Origin: Paramacrobiotus metropolitanus
Taxonomy: Eukaryota > Tardigrada > Eutardigrada > Parachela > Macrobiotidae
DNA length: 64,000 bases
Direction: 5' to 3'
NCBI RefSeq assembly: GCF_019649055.1
Contig: NW_026570485.1
Span: forward strand, 1-64,000
Shown here piece by piece: positions 24,801-35,279 of this stretch (the first letter of the stretch is position 1; each line of letters opens with the position of its first letter). The notes below the pieces were generated by a model. That model was not told where the DNA came from. It was given only the letters and a program-made list of their open reading frames with translations, and did not search any database. Both the position numbers and the translations under genes were made by a program.

Positions 24801-26250
24801 ACACCGCAGAACGTATTCAGGCGGTAATAATCTTGTGTTGGCAAAATTGGGAAAAGATGGTATAGATTCGTAATGGGCTCGTACTGGGGCGAGCCACCAC
24901 ACAAAAAATTCAGATGAAAATATGAAAGGTCAGAGGAAAACTGATGTTAACATAGATCTCAACCACGATCTGCTACCAATTTGCGGGCGGCTCGCCCCAT
25001 ATAAATCTACGTATGTATATACGCTCTAATCAACGGGACTCGGCGCCGGCATTTTATTCCACTGATCAGAGGAGAGCTCCCTCTGCGCTAGCACAACCGA
25101 CACCATATATACTGCCACTGCGCAGCGCAGCTGCGCAAAAATCAATAGTCTGACATCACATCTCCAGATCGTTCTGGATACTTCCAGAACGCACGTCAGT
25201 CATACTCTGATCATGCGTACAGCGCGTGCACATGCATACAGCCTGTATGTGGGAGATATCCCACAACGACAAGGGAGGATTTGATTGAGTACGGATAAGT
25301 GACCCACCTGAATCGTTCCCCTCACCAACACGTGGGTGACGTTTTTGGAGACCCGTGTCATCAACTCGTTGTCCACGCCACTGCCAAGGACAACCTCCCG
25401 GTCCGGGCGTCCCACAGCCGCGCAAAACGCCTGTATAAAAAGCAACATAATCCAACAGACTACTGACATAAGTGCCAATCGTTAGGCTTTTCTGCACAGC
25501 GTGAATACGTGAAATGCCCTGAATCGCCCACTTTTCCTAAGGAAAACGACTTGTCGACAGTACAACCGCACCAGGCTACGCTGCTATCTGCTGCCAGCCT
25601 GAGCCACAAACCTCAACGCTACACTGGCTTCAGTCAACTTTCACGTCGTGCTCCTTTTAACAGTTTTAATTTAATAAGTAAATACAAAACAGCAGTACTT
25701 TTAACATGATAAGATACATAACTGATAATACAAGATCACGGACAAAACTGGAGATGACAAAACAATTGAAAACATTCCAGTTACATAGCTAAGCAGCTGC
25801 ATAAAAGACTCGAGGAGCCAGACCGATAGGGAACAAAATATCGTATTCGTGGAGGATGGAGTTGGAAACAGGCTGAATGCGGAAAAATAGAACTCTCGAC
25901 TAGAGACAGCTGCGCATTTTGTTATTCATTCATAGTTAACTGTTCAGCACGGCCCGAGAAAAAAAGAGAGAAACAGCGAGAAAAGACAGCAAAGCTGTCA
26001 GAGAATAAATAGTTCCTCACTGAAAGGCACTTACGGTACTTACCAGTTCGTCGGGCTGGCTGGTGTTGGGAGGCTGCGGGCGGTCCCGTTTGGGGCTGGT
26101 GTCCTCGGAGGAGATGCTGGCTGTGGAGCTGTAGTCACTGTGGTGCGATGAACGGCGAATCCTGCCTGGCAGCGGCAGCGCGACGTCGGTAGCGTCCTCC
26201 TGCGCGTCCCACGCATCGCCGCCGTCTTCTTCGATGGCGCGCAGTGCCAT
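21861..26250 (-). CDS. C2H2-type zinc-finger protein, copy A (421 residues)
   Basis: Exons (minus strand): 26,250-26,044; 25,430-25,308; 23,463-23,155; 22,947-22,825; 22,761-22,597; 22,518-22,414; 22,237-22,118; 22,043-21,933; then TGA at 21,863-21,861. Every intron is phase 0 and GT..AG. The start is set by MALRAIEEDGGDAW, shared with copy B. Residues 1-69 are acidic then Ser/Arg-rich. Finger-like motifs follow, all ending H-x4-H. Two are regular: C306-x4-C311-x12-H324-x4-H329 and C381-x4-C386-x12-H399-x4-H404, each split across an exon junction. Three earlier ones have irregular Cys spacing. This suggests a nuclear nucleic-acid-binding protein; family not recognised. Intron 2 carries the gag-only LTR element, but coding exons are intact. 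An alternative last acceptor (gcatgcag) adds 11 residues before the same stop. Confidence 0.85.
23503..23782 (-). repeat. 3' LTR of the gag-only element
   Basis: Near-identical to 24,982-25,263. On the minus strand it starts TGGGATATCTCCC and ends CGCCCGCA. Confidence 0.85.
24124..24578 (-). pseudogene. gag (nucleocapsid) of the gag-only element
   Basis: From ATG at 24,578 the frame reads MDAKSLSPEQYVQAIHCYLK and stops at TGA near 24,425. The neighbouring frame then continues (LPDSINTFVQQLTFELKS) without a break to 24,124. One frameshift therefore separates the halves. The second half ends with a zinc knuckle, CYNCRKPGHEAATC (C-x2-C-x4-H-x4-C), the RNA-binding signature of retroviral-type nucleocapsid. 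The total is about 150 residues, short for a gag. Only about 340 bases separate it from the 3' LTR, so no pol was ever encoded in this copy. Confidence 0.75.
24961..24978 (-). promoter_or_regulatory. Primer-binding site, initiator tRNA-Met type
   Basis: Minus strand reads TGGTAGCAGATCGTGGTT, three bases after the 5' LTR. The first ten bases fit the complement of the conserved animal initiator tRNA-Met 3' end (..CTGCTACCA). Confidence 0.7.
24982..25263 (-). repeat. 5' LTR of the gag-only element
   Basis: Same sequence as the other LTR plus two bases (agaggagagctc versus agaggagctc in plus orientation). It lies directly before the primer-binding site on the minus strand. Confidence 0.85.
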
Positions 26251-26582
26251 TATTTCCACAGCGCTGTACGGATGCCAAATCCTCACGTTTAAAATAATTA
26301 TTTCAAAGTTTCTCACCTTCCAGTGTACAAGTACTTGCTGTCACAACTGTGGCTCCTTAAAAACCCTTCATTTGCTATTACAAATACAGTTGTAAACAGT
26401 AAAATCAAATTTGTAACTTCGTGAGTCTGTCTGCGTGCGAAGTGCGAACTGTGAATTTACGGGAGCACTGAGGCTTGTGAGCTGCAGCCTGCAGCACCGG
26501 AGCAAAACACGGAGGCGGTAAGCATGGCGACGCAGTGCTTCGCTTATTGTGACTGCTGCTAAATTACTGTGCGTGCAAATTT

Positions 26583-26945
26583 TGATTATTCAAAACTCTT
26601 TAATTTCGCATATTCTTAAACGAAAATTCTATCCATACTCATAGACTTGAAAAATACATAAAAATATTTACGTTTTGGATATAAGAATTTTTTTATTTAT
26701 TTTCCTGGCAAAGCAAAGACATGACCGCAAGCATTTAGCATATTAGTCTATGGCAAACCTGGTGCTGACTTTTACGTTTTCTCATAGGAGACTATGTTAA
26801 ACTGCGGAGAGCCATATCATTACTTCGCCATCAAAATAAAAAACTGTATTCATACTGCCAAAAAGTATATATTATTATGTTTTCTCAAACTTATGGATAG
26901 AATTTTCGCTTAAGAATATGCGAAGTTGAACGTTTTTGATTACTT
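26583..26945. mobile_element. Fold-back / MITE-like element upstream of gene A
   Basis: Arms of about 60 bases are inverted copies: left ..cgcatattcttaaacgaaaattctatccat.. (26,608-26,640) and right ..atggatagaattttcgcttaagaatatgcg.. (26,893-26,925). The loop is about 230 bases, AT-rich and non-coding. A second copy occupies the homologous place upstream of gene B, where the 15.9 kb LTR element has split it. Confidence 0.75.
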
Positions 26946-27584
26946 AAAATTCGTACGTAATTTTGGCAGTCATATATTTTTATAATATTGCTTCCGAATA
27001 GTTTTTATCGATTGTATTAATTATTTCGTGTTTCAGTTATTGGTCGTTTATCAATTAAGTTTGCTGCTTGCGTTTTTGTTCTCTTGTTATTACTGTGTTT
27101 CACTCAGGCAGTTGAGGCGTCATTCTGTTTTACATTTTTTACGGCTCGAATTGTTTGTTTAATTATTTTTTATGTTTATTGTTGTTATATTATGTTTTCC
27201 GGCCAGTGCCTTCGTTTTGCTTTGTTTCCATTGGTTTTTAATGGAGATAGAAATACCCCATGACACCCGTATTTTGTTGTCGTGTTTCATTAATGTTTTG
27301 TCCTTATTTAGTTTGGATTTTGACTGTACTGGAATGTTATTCTGCATTTTTTTACTATTTTTCAGTTACTGTACTGGCAACCCATAGCACTCATGCATTC
27401 ATTAATCCACCCATCCAGAATCTCCAGGAACAGCTGTTGACCCAAGCTACAAGGAAGCTGCACTGCGCAGCAGCCGTGCGAACGGCTGACGCCGCCGACG
27501 TACGTCGCATGCGGTCGTGGGGAATGGCAGTAGCGAGGAGATGCTGCACGTACGTGTACCTATGTGCACCTGCAGGCTACAGCT
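26946..27584. other. Duplicated upstream flank and T-rich spacer
   Basis: 26,946-27,140 is the reverse complement of about 41,650-41,840, so it belongs to the inverted duplication. 27,150-27,400 is T-rich with open frames I regard as chance. Confidence 0.5.
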
Positions 27585-27865
27585 GAAGACCGGCCTGGCG
27601 TTCGCCGATCACCTGGACGCTGAGGCTTAGGGCGCGCCGCGCCTGACCGACTGGCTGGCGGAGCTAGGCGGCCGCTTCCCCGGACCCGGCGGACCGGCAG
27701 CAGGTGGAGAGGATCCTGGAGCTGGTGCTCCCGGGAGTGGGATCGGATCCCCGGGTGGTGGCCCGCTACGGCTGCACGTGCCCTGGACGGTGGAGAGGGT
27801 GCAGGGCGTCTTTGGTCGGCGCACACTGGCGCGATCGACCGCTGCGCTCGGCAACGCGAGCTGAC
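27585..27865 (+). pseudogene. GC-rich broken coding remnant, copy 1
   Basis: Same orientation and clearly similar to 41,365-41,610. Common peptide pieces, in shifting frames, are ADxLDxEA, TDW, RVERIxEL and DPRxVxRYG. A TAG interrupts after GACGCTGAGGCT and frames shift several times. The protein family is unrecognised. High GC against AT-rich flanks suggests exon relics of a once GC-rich gene. Although it lies next to the inverted duplication, this block is in the same orientation in both places. Confidence 0.4.
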
Positions 27866-28092
27866 GGCCACACGGCCCGGCGTGCCGCTCATCATCTCAT
27901 GGTCCAAGTCCAACGGCGCATTCTCCTCTTCCTGCCAGTCCTGTACACCTATTCACGCCCCTATTCGCCCTGATCGTCCATTCTGCAGCTGTTTATTCAT
28001 AAGAACTAGATCTGTTTTTCTTTTTTCACCAGTCAGCATGTTTCTGCGTGCAATACCATAGCAAGACGCTGGCGTTGCTGGACGATTACTAG

Positions 28093-28412
28093 TACGAGGC
28101 AAGCGACAACGCTTTAGTAAATTACATCACTTTCCCTGCTGCATCTTCACCGTGTGTAAGCGCTCACGTGATACTTTGCTTCAGCCGTTTCACGTCTAAA
28201 CCGGTTTGCGGCTATAGTTGATTACGCAAACTGATAACAAATATAGAGAAGAGCACGGCAGGCGAGATTTTATCGCCGGCTCAGTAAGCGCTGATCAGTG
28301 ATCACAATGGATACGATATCACGTGAGCGCATGCACACGGGTAAGATGCAGCAGGGAAAGTGATGTAATTTACGATGTAAAGCGATGGGAAAGAGTTGCC
28401 GCTTGCCTCGTA
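28093..28412. mobile_element. Fold-back element with ~85-base arms
   Basis: Left arm 28,093-28,174 (tacgaggcaagcg..ttacatcactttccctgctgcatctt..cgctcacgtgat) is mirrored on the right at 28,316-28,412, ending cgcttgcctcgta. The right arm has an extra segment of about 15 bases. The loop is about 140 bases and non-coding. The outer bases tacgagg resemble the start of the pogo/Tigger ends at 18,803, which could mean a related MITE; that link is weak. Confidence 0.7.
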
Positions 28413-30250
28413 CTCAAGTATTTCATTTACTAATACGAGTACAGTAATTTAATTACGAGCGGCTAAAATCACAATAAAAGCAGCGGTCGGCACGTATGCA
28501 TTTGAGAGACGAGTATAGACTAATTCTTGAATCCCATAAATCTAATTATCCCAAATCAAGTATTATAATTATGCGGAACTTAAACTGCGGCCTGATTAAT
28601 GGGCAGAGCGAAGTTATAACCACGGCATGTCCCTCATCCATGATCCAGTGAAGGAAAGTCACTACGAAACCACTATCTGAGCATCCTGTAACTGTTGCTC
28701 AGTATTCGCGCTATCCAGCGATCAGTTAAAGGATGTTTTCACAACTTCACTTACGTCCCACTGAAAACTGGAAGAGTATAATCCGATCCAGAAGCAGATT
28801 GTGGTCGCTTTTAAGGCACATGTACATACTGTCCAGTGCAGAAAAACGCCAGCTAGGCGAGAGAGTAATCGCGTTCACCGAGCTGTCATCACTGTCCGGT
28901 GCACCCAATCGCTACCCAGCTACCCTGGCCATATTGTCAACTGCAAAACTATCGCTAGAGTAGGGTTAGGAGTGACTATGTCCAGTGCATGCGTGTGTGC
29001 AGTTAGTATTTTTCATGCAGGAGACAGTCCGAGACATCTTCAAGTTCTTGATTAACAAGTTTTACAATAACTTCCCATGCAGTTAAATACTGCATTAGCT
29101 GATAAAGGAAACGAAATTCTTCGTTCCAACCGGCCGTGGATCACAAGTGCGGAGGCGAAGCCGCAGCAGCTATACAATACCGCAGTTGTATTCGTACTAC
29201 CGACAAAGACCACCCCGTTATGATTCATCCTTTAATTCATTTCATCGCGTTATTAATTCTGTCCACTTTACCGGCTACTTTTCCTTCTCATGAATATTTA
29301 GAATTCAGTCTTGTACTTAGCTTGCTACAGCTTGCACCATCTACTTGATCAACCTTGTCCTAATCCCTTGCCCTGAAACTTGTTCCGTTTCTTGAACGCC
29401 CTTGTCATTAAACATGCCTTGAGTTACGTTGTTGCCTTTGGCTGCTTGGGATGAACCTGTGTCATCCCAATCGGAGCCACCTGTGTAATTGTGTTATATC
29501 GGTAAGAGCGTCCTCGGCCAGCATCGTTGCCGGCCGTGCCACCTTTCATCCCAACAGCCCACACAACATCGTGGTACGGTCAGCACGCCAACCCACTAGA
29601 ACAGCAGCCAGATAGGCTACTGTTACAATACTATCGGAAAGTATGCTTCCATAGTTCCAGTATAAGTTGGTAATTATCGTATCAACTTGCTCGCCAACTT
29701 AAATGACAGTCAGTTTATGAAATTCTGGCTGGTATAGTTGGTTTGCTAGGAGCCTAGGACGGAATTCCGCTGAAATAATCACTGATACCGACAATCCACC
29801 TGAAATACGAGTAAATCCGTATTATACCGACACATACAGCTGTACTGTAGCTGTCTCTATTTTTATATTAGGACTAGTGGCCCGATTGGAACCAAGCTCG
29901 TGGTACATGCACGAAAACTTTCACATATGCTCATTGCTCGCACACGCCCTTTTTTACAGTGTGGTAAGTACAACATTGCGTAGCGACGTAATTTCTATCT
30001 GTATGTTGGCACGAAAAGCATTTGTGCACGCAACATCGGGCAGGGAAGTAGTGCCTGCAAGAAACTCCAAAACGTTTTAATGCAATCAGTTGTACGGTAC
30101 CAAAAGTCTAATTACTGAGTCCTGACCAATCATGCATGAAACTGCTTGCAACTACACATACATGTAGACGTAACCAAATTTCCCTCATGCTTCTTAAATT
30201 TTTCACCAATTTAAGGAGTTTCACCAATTGTAGAATTTATTAATAAATTG
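28413..30250. other. Intergenic stretch, nothing recognised
   Basis: No conserved motif, repeat shared with other parts of the window, or convincing exon was found. Confidence 0.45.
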
Positions 30251-30339
30251 GAACAGAGTGCCAGAATTGCGGTTCCGCGCCACGCTGGTCCGATTTCTTC
30301 TAAAGGCAGACACGTCTCCGTTATGCTCTAACTTGCGCA

Positions 30340-30723
30340 GTGCTGTCAAGATCACCTACAGGCTACAGGTATGTCGGCAGGGGAGTATTCGGGTTTGCCC
30401 TGGAGGAAGCGGGAAAGCTGCTGACGGAAAGCGCAGTGCGACTGATTTTGAAGCAGTTGCAGAAGCTGGAAAGAGAGCAGATGCAGTACCATTTGGTGGC
30501 TGTGGGAAACGAGCACTGGACCGTGACAAACTGGTTAACCGGTGTCGTTTATGCGTTGCAGATGGAGCCAGGCGAGACATCTAGCGGCGCAGCTCGCCTC
30601 GTGTGTTCCTGCTTTTTCAGTTGCAGCTTCGGCCTGCCTTGCCGGCACGCTATCTTTGTGCGGTTCTCGATAACAGCACATCAGCAACTGCGCGCTATTG
30701 ATGCCGTTATTTGCTGGCAGTGA
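30340..30723 (+). pseudogene. SWIM zinc-finger fragment (MULE / ZSWIM type)
   Basis: One open frame carries a SWIM-type metal site, C-x-C-x10-C-x-H (CSCFFSCSFGLPCRH), at about residues 86-100 of the frame. Upstream is a helical segment (ALEEAGKLLTESAVRLILKQ) and HWTVTNWLTG, as found before the SWIM motif in MULE transposases and ZSWIM proteins. It stops at TGA (30,721-30,723). A neighbouring frame continues briefly (DYEFPQSALFLHALAYAAN) before another stop, suggesting decay. No DDE domain was found upstream. It could be an exon of a host ZSWIM-like gene, but the downstream stops argue for a transposase relic. Confidence 0.5.
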
Positions 30724-31891
30724 TCCTCTACCGGACCGGATTACGAGTTCCCGCAGTCAGCATTATTCCTGCATGCTCTTGCGTATGCCGCTAACAAGGA
30801 CGTCGAAGATTTTGTGGATAGGGGAGATTTATTGAAACTGAAGTGCTGACAGAAATGAAACCAACTCTCTCTGCAGCCCGCAAAAAGAGCCCGAAGACGC
30901 AAGCCCGTTGCAGCCGCTGCCGGTCAGGATTCCTGCAGCACCGCTCCATCATCTTACTGCTATATTCTCCGCTGATAGAACTATGCAGATGGTCTCCATC
31001 GGGACCTCGAAGAGCGTTCCAGAAAAAGTTTTCCAGACACGAGGCGTGCTGTGACTGGAGCACTTGCGTGCCGATATACAGAATCAGCGGGACGGTCCAG
31101 GTTGGAGAGATTTCTTCCGTGCCTTGTGCCGTTGGGAACCCGTGGCGCAGGCCGCAGTGCCGGACGTCCAGAATTTTGACCAGTTAGCGCAGATCACCAA
31201 CATCAGCTTCAGTATTCTCCGTAAGTTGTGTGCTAATCGAAAAACTAGGGGCAAGATCCTGCTTACCGAGCTCGTAATCAGCAGTGCTATAAAAGAGTTT
31301 GTAGTGAGTATTCTGTATATGTCTTAGGGTATTACTAAAACCTGGACACGGCAGGCAGGCAACCGGCAGGAAACCGGCAGGCCACTGGCAGACCTGTGGC
31401 AGGACACAAGCGGCGCTCGGCAGGACAGTGGACGGCAGTCTCTTGGCCACGATAAATTTGATCGTGAAAACACATCATGTATTGCATAACAATATTATAC
31501 GAGTATATAAATGTTTATAATAACAATATGACTCAGTGTTGTAGAGTACATGCTTGTATCGTATAAATAGAAAGTAGATATACTCACGTAAAGAACAAGT
31601 ACTCTGTAAAAACTAACATTTATACATTTATAACTCGTACACTTCGTTTAAATAAAAACAAACTGCGTTCTCCAAAGTCCGAACACTTTTGCTTATAAAA
31701 AGTACTAGCCTGTCATCATCGGTTTGTTTAGACAACAGCATCGAAATCAAAAAAATTTATTACTTACACCCATTAAGAAAGCAATAACATTTTCAAGTCG
31801 AAACAACCTTGTGCTACAACGATACAGCCCAAAAACACGTCCCATGCTAATCAATTTTTCAAAAATTTTACAAATAGCACACTGTGATTTC
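30724..31891. other. Spacer; degenerate coding-like pieces and short G/C repeats
   Basis: An open piece near 31,064-31,327 reads WEPVAQAAVPDVQNFDQLAQ but has no recognisable family. 31,345-31,420 contains repeats of ggcaggc/aaccggcagg. The rest is AT-rich. Confidence 0.35.
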
Positions 31892-34800
31892 CTAATGGAT
31901 CAAATTCCACAGGCGCGCTTCGTGGATTTCTGTTAACTGAACTTTAGTGTTACTGCTCAGGACAATCTTGCAGTCAACCAAATCAACAAACTCGAAGCGT
32001 TTGATACCTTCTTCAATGCATTTTTTTTGCACATGAAAATATCTATTTCCTGCCTTTTCCTGAACCCGCGCCTGGCCGTTTTCGCCTGAATATCGCCGAT
32101 TTCCAACTGCCACTGCTACAAAATCGTTCGGCGGCTCTGGAGCTTGTCCACCCAACTTTCGGAAATCCCAGCCGCAACCGCTGCATTTCGTGGTTTTTTT
32201 CGGGCAATCTTTTAAAAACCAAATCTCAAACTCAGCGTGATGAGGATGCGGCTTAGGGCCGAGCGTAGCGGTTTGAACCGTTTCCCACAATTCTTTCCTG
32301 TGCTTTTGTCGGTCATATCGCTCCTTTGTGCTTCGTTTTGCTGGTGACGCCATATCCGATTCAGCGGGGCGCTTTCTGTTAGAAGACCCGCTCGTTCCAG
32401 CCTGACTCAGTGTTTCGGCCTAACTTGTTGAATCTAGGTGAGATGCAGGTGGCGCTCTTTCTGGTGGTCATCGACGAATTGCAGTTCCTTTAGGTTTCTT
32501 CCCGGCATTAGCTGCTGCATTTCCATTAACGAGCCGGTGAAGTCCAAATTTACCCGAAGAAAACGTTGCAGACATTGTCCAGCGAACTAGTGTGCCGATA
32601 TGTTTTAAGTGCATTCCCGCCGCATGGACTTCGGCGCATATACCGAAAGCTAAGTACAGTTTGCATGGCCCATGCAGTCCTTCGCACTGCACAATAGGGA
32701 CAATCGGGTCGATGGTGACCTTGTACAAGCTGTCTGGATTAGCACCCGCAACAAAATGTCTTGTTTTGATTCCGCCCGGCATAGGAGAAACAGGTGATGG
32801 ACTTGTAAGTATTCCATTAGCTGTTTCGACGGCGTTTGTGTTGTAATGGTCCGCAACCAACCCTGCTGCCTTTTGCGTCTCCACCTGCAAAACACGTAGG
32901 AAAAATGTTTAAACTTGAGATTATTTTCTTTTGATTACTGTTGCGTTGGAAGCCTTACTGAGTAGTGTTGACGCAGCATTGGTGCTTTCTCTTTAAAAAA
33001 ATACTCGGCAAACTGAGTCCCATTTCCGTGCAACTGAGAAAATCTTTCCCGCAGCAGAACTTCAGTCTGTATATATTCTTCGTCCGTTTCACAGTGGACA
33101 TAGCCTCGCATCCGTTTGCCGCCAATTTTGCCGATAACGAAATCCAACACAACGCCGTAACACTCCTCCATTCCCAGCTCTGTCAGCTTTCGCTTCAGGT
33201 TTTGCGCAAAATGAATGATGCAGGTAATATGCTTTGATTCAGGAATTAAATCCTGAATCCCGCCATACAATGCCTACAAGAACAGTGCAGTGAATAAAAC
33301 GCAAAAAGTTGTCTCAAATCCGTTTTGCAATGATGAGCTGCAACGTTTACTGGAAAACAATAAATTTATCATGTTTCTATTCAAATTTAAACTTATTTGT
33401 TTCGTCGAATTTGAATTTGTATTATAATACCATAATTATGTGTTTTAGGATAAATTTATCGTATTTTCTACAAGAAACGAAATTAATAAAATGGCATGAT
33501 GCGTTTGCACATTCTAACCCCTTGAGCTTTTTTAGTTAATAAATTATAAACGAAAATGTTATCCATACCGGATCTGAATCAGTCCCGAACACTTTTGTCT
33601 TTCGTAAATCTGGACGTAAGGACAGCAGCTGTGCCATTATGCGGCGATATGTAAGCGTATCTTTTTGCTTGTGGATGGAGGCCGCGCCCAAAATAAGTGG
33701 GTTCAAACCAGTCTCCAGATTGGTAAGGAGAAGATGCCGACAAATTCCTAAGGTGACGTAGTAATCCCCAATTTGGAACGTGGTATCAAAAGAAATGGTA
33801 TCCACGTTACCGAACCGCACTAAATCATCCAGCTGCTGGTCGGTTGCCAGCAGAGCAAGAAAAGAAGGGGCAGTGACAATCTCCCTAACAAAAGCGTCCT
33901 TTTGACCATATTTTTCTATGCACTCCAACGTAAACTTGTTGTAATCTTCTTCTTTGGATGGTTTTGCACGCGCAATTTCGTTATAAATCTGCTTGTGGGA
34001 GAGAAGCTGGTCCGGTGAGTCCAGTGAACTGACATCTCCCAGTTCGCTGCATATCTGATCGTGGATTTCGCGGGGCTTAAGACCTTTACCTACATAAACC
34101 AATTCTGTAGATGTACGGTTAGTATGAAAATTATGTAAATCGGTACCTGCGAGTGTCTTTATTTCCGCTCTTGTAGAATTGTACGTCCGTCTGTACGTTC
34201 CCGGTTCGAAGTCTTGTTCCGGGCCGTTCTTGAAGTAATACTGTATAAGCGCCAGTTTTAGTTGCGGGCATTCAATCAGGACCCGGTGGAAAGCAAGCAT
34301 GGCACCGTTAATGTATATACTTCGCCGGAACAGAATCCCTTTAGCACCAACCTGTATTTGTACCGTGCGAGTAGTAGATTCGTTAAAACGTGAGCGTAAG
34401 CTTTGAACTGTGTAAGCTACGTAAGTTCTGCAAACCGTGCTTGTATGACTCCCACAAAACTGTGAATTACCGGTTCCGTAACTTCTGCTAAGTCTTCGTC
34501 GTACAGGAACCGAAATTTCCTGGAGCCTCGCGTTGAATTCCAGACTCCGTTGCCGTCCATCCTAACATTAGTCGAGTCGCTCAAGCCTGATGTGTCCACA
34601 AGGAATGTTGCATTTCGTTGAATTTGATAAGAACACGTCGAATAGTCGCAGGCGATTCCTCCTGACTTGCTTGGAACATCAAAAGAGCCGCAGTGTTAGT
34701 GTGCCATGGCTCCTCGTCGCCGATACTAAGCGCTCGATAGCCGTTCACTGTGCTGGTCGGCTCTTCGGCTTCCTTAGTTTTTTCTGGCCTATCAATGAAA

Positions 34801-35001
34801 GTTTTAATTTTAGTAAAACATTTCCGGTTTAGCGAAGCAAGTAAACGGCATGTTTCGGCTTGCTCACCGTTTGTGATCGGTCACTACGACCTCGCAGTCC
34901 GAGTCTTCCACATCTGCTTCTGTGGCCGGGTTGCACATGGAACTGTTAACTGGCTGAATAGAATCGTCCAGGTCACTGCGGTCACTTTCTTTATCTGACA
35001 T
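31892..35001 (-). CDS. MULE-type transposase gene (multi-exon, partly decayed)
   Basis: Clear exons: a Ser/Asp-rich start at ATG 35,001 (MSDKESDRSDLDDS; donor GTGAGC near 34,866), a DDE exon ending 33,569 (donor GTATGG), 33,273-32,959 (donor GTAAGG) and one starting 32,884. A last block 32,353-31,892 begins MASPAKRSTKERYDR. The DDE exon shows FDTTFQIGDYYV and, about 70 residues on, FGTDSDP; the next begins with the HITCIIHFAQNLKRKL helix, as in MULE/MuDR transposases. The last block has a Cys pair (CSGCGWDF) plus C-terminal Cys and His, a possible zinc module. Stops between 34,300 and 34,600 and between 32,468 and 32,353 leave some junctions unresolved. Whether it is intact is uncertain. Confidence 0.65.
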
Positions 35002-35087
35002 TTTAGTGTGGTCGAAAATAAACGAGTGAAAAACTTTCAAAAGATGCGACAGTTTTACGGCACTCAATTTTCAGTTTTAAACATAAG

Positions 35088-35279
35088 CACTGGGTCGATT
35101 TGTTGGGAGGAAAATCCGTGAATCGTAATGCTACCGGCGAGCCACGTTCTACAGCCTTTTTGAAACAGCGTTTAAGTCTGGCAGTTGTTAGAGGAAATGC
35201 GGCAGCGGTATTGGGAACACTGAATGCGCGGGATAAATTCTCGTACAACAATGATCATGGTCGTTTTTTTAACGTTTAA
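35088..35279 (+). pseudogene. LINE protein, C-terminal fragment
   Basis: 64 codons to TAA. The piece TAFLKQRLSLAVVRGNAAAV closely matches the C-termini of the LINE copies at 39,522 (minus) and 62,600 (plus). Only the extreme 3' end remains, as expected for 5'-truncated LINE copies. Confidence 0.65.

Larger units (their letters stand above)
23503..25263 (-). mobile_element. Gag-only LTR retrotransposon in intron 2 of gene A
   Basis: Two direct repeats of about 280 bases (23,503-23,782 and 24,982-25,263) differ mainly by a 2-base insertion. Read on the minus strand they begin TGGGATATC and end GCCCGCA, the usual TG..CA limits. A primer-binding site complementary to initiator tRNA-Met follows the 5' LTR. 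The 1.2 kb interior holds only a frameshifted gag with a CCHC knuckle; there is no protease, reverse transcriptase or integrase. Flanks show an imperfect 5-6 base duplication (tcgttg / tcgtg on the minus strand). The structure resembles the terminal-repeat-with-GAG (TR-GAG) elements described in plants. Confidence 0.8.
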
